8,908 nucleotides of DNA, taken from Saprospiraceae bacterium (GTDB taxonomy: Bacteria; Bacteroidota; Bacteroidia; Chitinophagales; Saprospiraceae). A program made the position numbers and the translations under genes. The stretch spans positions 1 through 8,908 of the forward strand of contig JALZWC010000719.1 in the NCBI GenBank assembly GCA_023300255.1. The letters are read 5' to 3'. The notes under the pieces are model-generated. The model was not told the origin of the DNA. It worked only from the letters and a program-made list of their open reading frames with translations, and searched no databases. Numbering within the stretch: position 1 is the stretch's first letter; every line of letters starts with the position of its first letter. Below, piece by piece: positions 1 through 6,400 of the stretch.

Positions 1-10
1 TATATGATGT

Positions 11-37
11 AAGATTTGCACACATAGTCCAAATCTT
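11..37. repeat. Short inverted repeat near the left edge
   Basis: AAGATTTG (11-18) and CAAATCTT (30-37) are perfect complements with an 11-base spacer. No T run follows on either side. Nearby are a direct repeat of aactgg (49-54 and 56-61) and the 10-bp palindrome ggtaattacc (60-69). These may belong to the same intergenic repeat element as the hairpins at 102-193, or be chance. Confidence 0.35.
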
Positions 38-101
38 CGTATAAAATCAACTGGCAACTGGTAATTACCTATGAAAAATCGCCTAAAAATAGAACCAATT
101 A

Positions 102-193
102 CCCCTGCCAACGGGGCGACATATCACAGCATAGGGTGAAGCCCTATGAAAATAGGGTATAAGCATTTATTAAGCCCTGAAAGGGCGACATAT
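102..193. repeat. REP-like cluster of GC-rich hairpins with repeated cgacatat tail
   Basis: There are three palindromes in a row. CCCC (102-105) pairs with GGGG (113-116); CATAGGG (130-136) pairs with CCCTATG (142-148); GCCCT (174-178) pairs with AGGGC (182-186). The first and third are each followed by the same cgacatat (117-124 and 186-193), 69 bp apart. A second ATAGGG at 152-157 can compete for the CCCTAT of the middle stem. I recall hairpin units of this wording, CATAGGGTGAAxCCCTATG flanked by a CCCC/GGGG stem and gacatat, as dispersed intergenic repeats in Bacteroidota, probably REP elements moved by Y1-type (RAYT) transposases. No transposase is in the window. Confidence 0.65.
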
Positions 194-243
194 ACTAACG
201 TGAGTTTTGGATAAGTGCAAGGTCTGGAAGACGGACTCTGTTT

Positions 244-281
244 GTAGAAAACTACGTTGACAAATTTGTCGAAGTTTCTAC
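244..281. repeat. Nested imperfect inverted repeat
   Basis: The outer arms GTAGAAA (244-250) and TTTCTAC (275-281) pair, and can extend by CT/AG with one bulged A. Inside is a perfect 12-bp palindrome, GACAAATTTGTC (259-270). An alternative small hairpin is GTAG-AAAA-CTAC (244-255). A TTTT run follows at 284-287 on the plus strand, so it might end transcription coming from the left, but no such gene is visible. It could also be part of an intergenic repeat element. Confidence 0.5.
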
Positions 282-304
282 GATTTTAAACAACTTCCTA
301 ATTT

Positions 305-334
305 AAAAGAGGACATTACAAAATGTAATGCCTC
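305..334 (-). terminator. Rho-independent terminator of the giant gene
   Basis: Read on the minus strand, this is GAGG-CATTACA-TTT-TGTAATG-T-CCTC-TTTT. The stem pairs 331-334 with 309-312 and 324-330 with 314-320, with one bulged base at 313, a three-base loop and a short T run (305-308). It lies 78 bp beyond the stop codon in the right orientation. There is no T run on the other strand, so it should act only on the minus-strand transcript. Confidence 0.75.
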
Positions 335-412
335 AAATTAAATTATTCCTAAACATTTAATTGTTACCTAATGGTGTTTTAGGACAATTGGAATTAACTA
401 AACGATCTCATA

Positions 413-3400
413 TTATCTGTTAATCTGAATATATCCAGATTGTTTGTTGCCATATCCATCCATAAACAAATAGAAATAAACTCCGTCTGCTAAAGGATTT
501 GATTTATACCGACCATCCCAGTCATTTTGATAGCCTTTTTGTTGGTAAATCAAGGTTCCCCAACGATTGAATACTTGCAGCGTGCTATTAGGATATTCTT
601 CCACGCCTTCTATTTTGAAATAATCATTGATACCATCTCCATTAGGAGAGAATCCACTGTATACAGATAATGGTTTACAAGCTACTTTTACCAATACATC
701 TGCTACATCGCATCCATATTCATTGCAGATCTTATAACTAAATTTATCTCCAAGTTCTGTATCGCAGTAATCTTCATTTGGCTGATAATTAATAGATAGA
801 TCCTCACTGATCTGTACTTGCCCTTTAGTTGGCTGAGTAATAATTTCTATGCTTTGAACAAGCCCTAAAGACCGATCATTCGCACTTACATCGATTATTA
901 TAGTTTCATTAACATTGGTCGTCACTTCGTCTGTATCAGCATCTGGTTTCAGTTCATTGGTAATTGGAGCTGGACACGTAGCAAGTACAACTAAAGTATC
1001 TGTACATCCAGTTGCTATATGCGTAACGATCAATTCGTGTTCGCCAAGGCCAATAAATAATGCGGTAGTTGTTCCTGTTAAAGAACAAAATCCACCATCT
1101 CCTTGAAAAGGAACACCATTATGTAAGTAAGTATATTCAGCTGCAGTGAGTAATGGAAATTCTAAACAAACTTCAATTAACTCTTCGCAATCGTTTAAGA
1201 CTCTATCAATGCTTTCTTCCATAAATAACTCCCCACAAACGAATTCGTTTGGACAAGTAACGGTGATGGAAGCTTGCGTTTTACAGCCTGTTTCTTTCAA
1301 CATAATCTCTACTTCATTGGTGCCAACAGGTAAAATTATGATCGTCTCTGAAGGACTTATATTTGTATTTAAATCCAACATTGCGGTGGCACTAGAGGCT
1401 ACTTGTTCAATGCTCATGGTACTATACTTTATTGCTGGATGACCACCTGTTATTGTTAGCGTGCTTTCATCTGCTGCCCAATTTCCTTTTGGATCTATAC
1501 TATTCATCAAGCTGATTAATTCTTCAATAGTTTGAAAAGACCCACCATGATCATTTCCATCAACAATCCATTGATTTAAGTTGTATGGACCATTATTTCC
1601 TCGATCAGGTATGGTGAAATAGGTATAAGCAAAAGAGTAATTTAATTGACAATTTTTGAAAGCATCTTCCGCTTGTTCGACTCCATTTATTTTGAAAACA
1701 TAATCTGAAATAGAAGCACTTTCAATAGGCAAACAAAGCTCTCCTGATAATTGACAATCTGATAATTCAATAGTCATTGGTATAGTTGGTAAAATACCAT
1801 CTGGACAAGATCTACCGTTCGTACAATTTGGATCAACATTTACGACAACCTCATCTACAGAGGTACATCCAGCTTGATCGGATACTGTTACAAAATAAGT
1901 AGTTGTCTGAGCTGGGCTAGCCACAGGGGTACCAATATTTACATTAGAGAGACCAGTGCTAGGACTCCAACGATAGGCAGATCCAGTGGTAACTGTTAAG
2001 GTAACATTTGCTCCTTGACAGATGAACTTATCTTCGCAAGCTACAGCAGGAAAAGAACTACCTACTTTGACCTCTACGCAATCGGTATCTGTACAACCAT
2101 CTAAATCTGTAACGCTTACACAATAGACTGTGGTAGCAGATGGACTGGCTATCGGGTTCGCTACATTGGCATTGCTTAATCCTGTAGTAGGACTCCATCT
2201 ATAGGTATTACCACCAGTAGCATTAAGTTGTACTGGACTTCCACAAGTAGAAACATCTGGTCCAGCGAAGGCTTGTGCTTCATTCACATAAACGATTACC
2301 TTGTCTGTTCCTGTACAACCATTAGTATCTGTCAATGTAACGGTGTATTCAGTGGTGGATAATGGTCTAGCTATTGGCGCACCAACATTAGGATGAGATA
2401 AACTAATGTCTGGACTCCATTCGTAAGAAGCACCTGTAGTCACATTTAATCTAATACTTCCTCCTTTACAAACAAATTTATCTTCACAAGCCACTACAAA
2501 AGCAGCTGTGGTGCAAGGTTGAGGGCTTGCTTCTGTAGAGCATTCTGAGGAAACAAATACCGTTACTTCATCTGTTCCCATACATCCATTGATATCTGTA
2601 ACAGTGACAGAATAGGTGGTAGTAGTAGATGGATTGGCAAATGGAACGCCACTAAAAGGATTAGACAAATTATTAACTGGCAACCATTGATAAGTAAGAC
2701 CTGTTGTTACGGTTAATTGTGTGGTTTCGCCTGGACAAATAGTTTTGTCTTCACAGGCAACTACGGTAGAATTACCATTACAAGGACTAGGAGTTACTCC
2801 ACAATTATCTACAAATACTGTTACTTGATCTGTATCTACACAGCCATTAAGATCTACTACATTTACGGTATAGATGGTCGTTACGACAGGAGTAGCAATT
2901 GGTGATTCTGAAAAAGGATTATTCAAGGAGTTAGAAGGGGACCATGACCAAGCACTACCACCATTCACTACTAATTGCGTTTCTTCTCCAATACAAATAT
3001 TTTTATCGGGACAAGCCACTGCATTTACGACGGAGTTACAATTACCAGGGACACTATTATCATCACTTCCTCCATTACAATCTATAACCGTGACCGTGAC
3101 ACATTCTCTTTTACCACAATCTTCTACAATTATGTATGCGCAGTACGTAATGGTTGAAGTGGGGCTAGCAATAGGAGTTGCACTATTAGGATTACTTAGA
3201 CCAGTCGTAGGAGTCCAAGAATAGGCATCACCTCCGGTTGCAGTCAAAGGCGTATTTTCTCCTTCACAAATAGTGACATCATTACTAATAGTACTCTGAA
3301 TTTTTTTAGTAAATATAGACACACAATCTTGGGAAGTACAGCCGTTGACATCTGTTACTGTTACACAATAAGTACTAGTCACAGTAGGGGTCAGGGTAGG

Positions 3401-6400
3401 GTTCGCAATATTAGGATTATTTAAACCAGTAGTAGGACTCCATTGGTAATTGATTCCGCCACTAGCATTTAACTGCGTACTATTTCCTAGACAAACCCCT
3501 ATATCTGCGCCAGCATTAGCCGTGGTACCAGAACCAATTGATACATTGACGCAATCTACTCCAGTACAACCACCATTGTCTGTAATGGTTACGCAATAGG
3601 TGGTAGGCGTAGAAACATTGACCGTAGGGTTTGCAATATTAGGATTACTCAAACCAGTCGATGGCGACCAGCGATAGGTACTGCCACCACTAGCATTTAA
3701 ATTGGCGGTAGAACCATTACAAATATTTATATCCTTACCTGCATTAGCATTTAAACTGCCATTGATATTTACTGTTACACAATCTACTCCGATACAACCA
3801 CCATTGTCTGTAACGGTTACACAATAGGTAGTAGGCGTAGAAACATTGACCGTAGGGTTTGCAATATTGGGATTGCTCAAACCAGTGGATGGCGACCAAC
3901 GATAGATGCTACCACCACTAGCATTTAGCGTAGCAGTAGAACCATTACAAATGCTTATATCACTACCTGCACTTGGAAAAAGATTATTCCCCACGGAGAC
4001 CCTTACACAATCTGATGCAGCACAACCATTGACATCTGTAACGGTAACGCAATAGGTAGTAGAAGAAGTTGCTGTTACAGTAGGGTTAGCAATATTAGAA
4101 TTACTTAAACCTGATGTAGGAGACCAACGATAAGTGCTTCCTCCACTAGCATTTAGGGTGGTAGAAGCACCACTACAAAGGTTGAGATCATTACCTGCAT
4201 TGGCCGTTAAACCACCATTGATATTGACCGTCACACAATCAATGCCTGCACACTTTCCGTTATCCGTAACGGTAACACAATAGGTGGTAGGAACAGAAAT
4301 GTTGACGGTTGGATTGGCAATATTGGGGTTGCTCAGTCCAGCTGTAGGAGACCAACTAAAACCGCTACCACCAGTAGCATTTAAATTGATATTATTTCCA
4401 TTACAAGTATTTATATCGTTTCCTGCATTTGCAGTAACTACTTCACTTACATTAACTTGAACACAATCTGTTTTTGAACAACCGCCGTTCGATATATTTA
4501 CGCAATAAATAGTGGTCACACTAGGATTAGCAATGGGGTTAGAAATATTCGGATTACTTAATCCAGCAGTTGGCGTCCAGGAATAAGAAGTGCCACCACC
4601 ACTAGCAGATAACTGTGTAGAGGTGCCTCTACAAATAGTTTTATCATTGCCTGCATTAATGTTAATGTTATTCCTGATGGAAACATTTACACAATCGGTT
4701 CCTATACAGCCATTGCCATCCGTAACGGTAACGCAATAGGTAGCAGAAGAAGTTGCAGTCACTGTAGGATTGGCAATATTAGAATTACTTAAACCTGATG
4801 AAGGTGACCAACGATAGGTGCTACCTCCACTAGCATTTAGTGTGGCAGACGCACCACTACAAAGGTTGATATCATTACCTGCATTGGCCGTTATACCATT
4901 ATTGATATTGACCGTCACACAATCGACTCCTGCACACTTTCCATTATCCGTAATGGTAACGCAATAGGTGGTAGGAACAGAAACATTGACGGTAGGATTA
5001 GCGATATTTGGATTGCTTAATCCTGTTGTAGGAGACCAGCTAAAACCGTTACCACCACTTGCATTCAAATTGGTACTACTTCCATTACAAGTACTTATAT
5101 CGTTACCTGCATTTGCAGTAACTACATCGCTTACATTAATTTGAACGCAGTCTACTTTTGAACAACCGCCGTTCGATACATTTACACAATAAATAGTAGT
5201 CACACTAGGACTCGCAATAGGGTTTGCAATATTCGGATTACTTAACCCAGTAGTTGGCGTCCAAGAATAAGAGCTGCCACCACTAGCAAATAATGGAGTA
5301 GAGGTGCCTCTACAAATAGTTTTATCAATACCTGCATTTACGTTAACATTATTCCCAATAGAAACATTCACACAATCCGTTCCACTACAACCGCTATTGT
5401 CCGTTACTGTAACACAATAGGTGGTAGGAATAGAAACATTTACGGTAGGATTCGCCACATTTGGATTACTTAGTCCAGTAGTTGGCGTCCAGCGATAAGT
5501 ACTTCCTCCACTGGCATTAAGCGAAGCAGAAGCACCACTACAGGTGTTGATGTCACTGCCTGCATTAGCAGTTAAGTTATTACTTACGTTTATCGTAATA
5601 CAGTCTACACTTGAACATTTTTCATTATCCATGACGGTAACACAAAAGGTTGTTGGTACCGTGATATTGGCAGTAGGATTCGCGACATTTGGATTGCTTA
5701 GCCCCGTAGTAGGGAACCAACGATAGCTAGTTCCTCCGCTAGCATTTAAGCTAGCAAGTGATCCCGTACAAACACGTTGATCACTTCCTGCGTTCGCAAC
5801 TACAGTTGTTCCTATATTGACGTTGACACAATCTGTTCCAATACAACCATTACTATCTGTAATGGTAACACAGTAGGTAGTCGGTGTAGTAACATTTACG
5901 ATAGGGTTTGAAATATTAGCATTACTTAATCCAAGACTAGGCGACCAGCGATAAGCACTTCCACCACTAGCATTCAACTGAGCGGAAGAACCATTACAAA
6001 TACTTACATCATTACCTGCACTAGCTGTCATAAAATTGCCAATATTGACATTGACGCAATCCGTTCCAGTACAACCATTACTATCTGTAACGGTAACACA
6101 GTAGGTAGTCGATGTGTTAATACTTACGATAGGGTTTGAGATATTAGCATTGCTTAATCCAATACTAGGCGACCAACGATAAGTACTTCCGCCACTAGCA
6201 TTCAACTGAGCAGAAGAACTACTACAAAGACTCACATCGTTACCTGCACTAGCCGCAATAGAATTGCCAATACTGACATTGACACAATCCGTTCCAGTAC
6301 AACCATTATTATCCGTAACGGTAACACAATAAGTAGTCGGTGTAGTAACATTTACTGTAGGGTTAGGAATATTAGGATTGCTTAATCCTGTGCTAGGCGC

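Larger units (their letters stand above)
1..412. other. Intergenic region without a supported gene
   Basis: No reading frame of useful length with a ribosome binding site is found on either strand here. The region holds the terminator at 305-334, the nested palindrome at 244-281, the hairpin cluster at 102-193 and the small inverted repeat at 11-37. A weaker imperfect stem pairs CCTAAACA (348-355) with TGTTTTAGG (375-383). I saw no convincing Bacteroidota promoter (TTG and TAnnTTTG spaced as usual), tRNA or riboswitch. Confidence 0.7.

Noticed and set aside
71..139. Small plus-strand frame of 22 codons starting MKNRLKIEP
   Set aside because: It runs through the CCCC/GGGG and CATAGGG hairpins, lacks a ribosome binding site, and is best seen as chance reading of a REP-like element.
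348..383. Imperfect stem CCTAAACA/TGTTTTAGG as a second terminator
   Set aside because: It is AT-rich with a long loop and a bulge, and no T run follows it on the minus strand. The stem at 305-334 is a far better candidate.
915..1442. Plus-strand open frames at 915-1106 (63 aa) and 1146-1442 (98 aa)
   Set aside because: They are antisense to the Cys modules of the giant gene, show no domain or ribosome binding site, and their translations look like reverse reading of Thr/Ser-rich codons.
2717..3224. Plus-strand open frames at 2717-2905, 2874-3224 and 2975-3157
   Set aside because: They overlap each other and lie antisense to repeat units 25-27. The longest (116 aa) owes its length to the codon pattern of the repeats and has no recognisable features.
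5544..5726. Plus-strand open frame of 60 aa
   Set aside because: It is a hydrophobic-looking antisense shadow of units 14-15. Similar antisense wording recurs in the other units with stops, so it is not a conserved gene.
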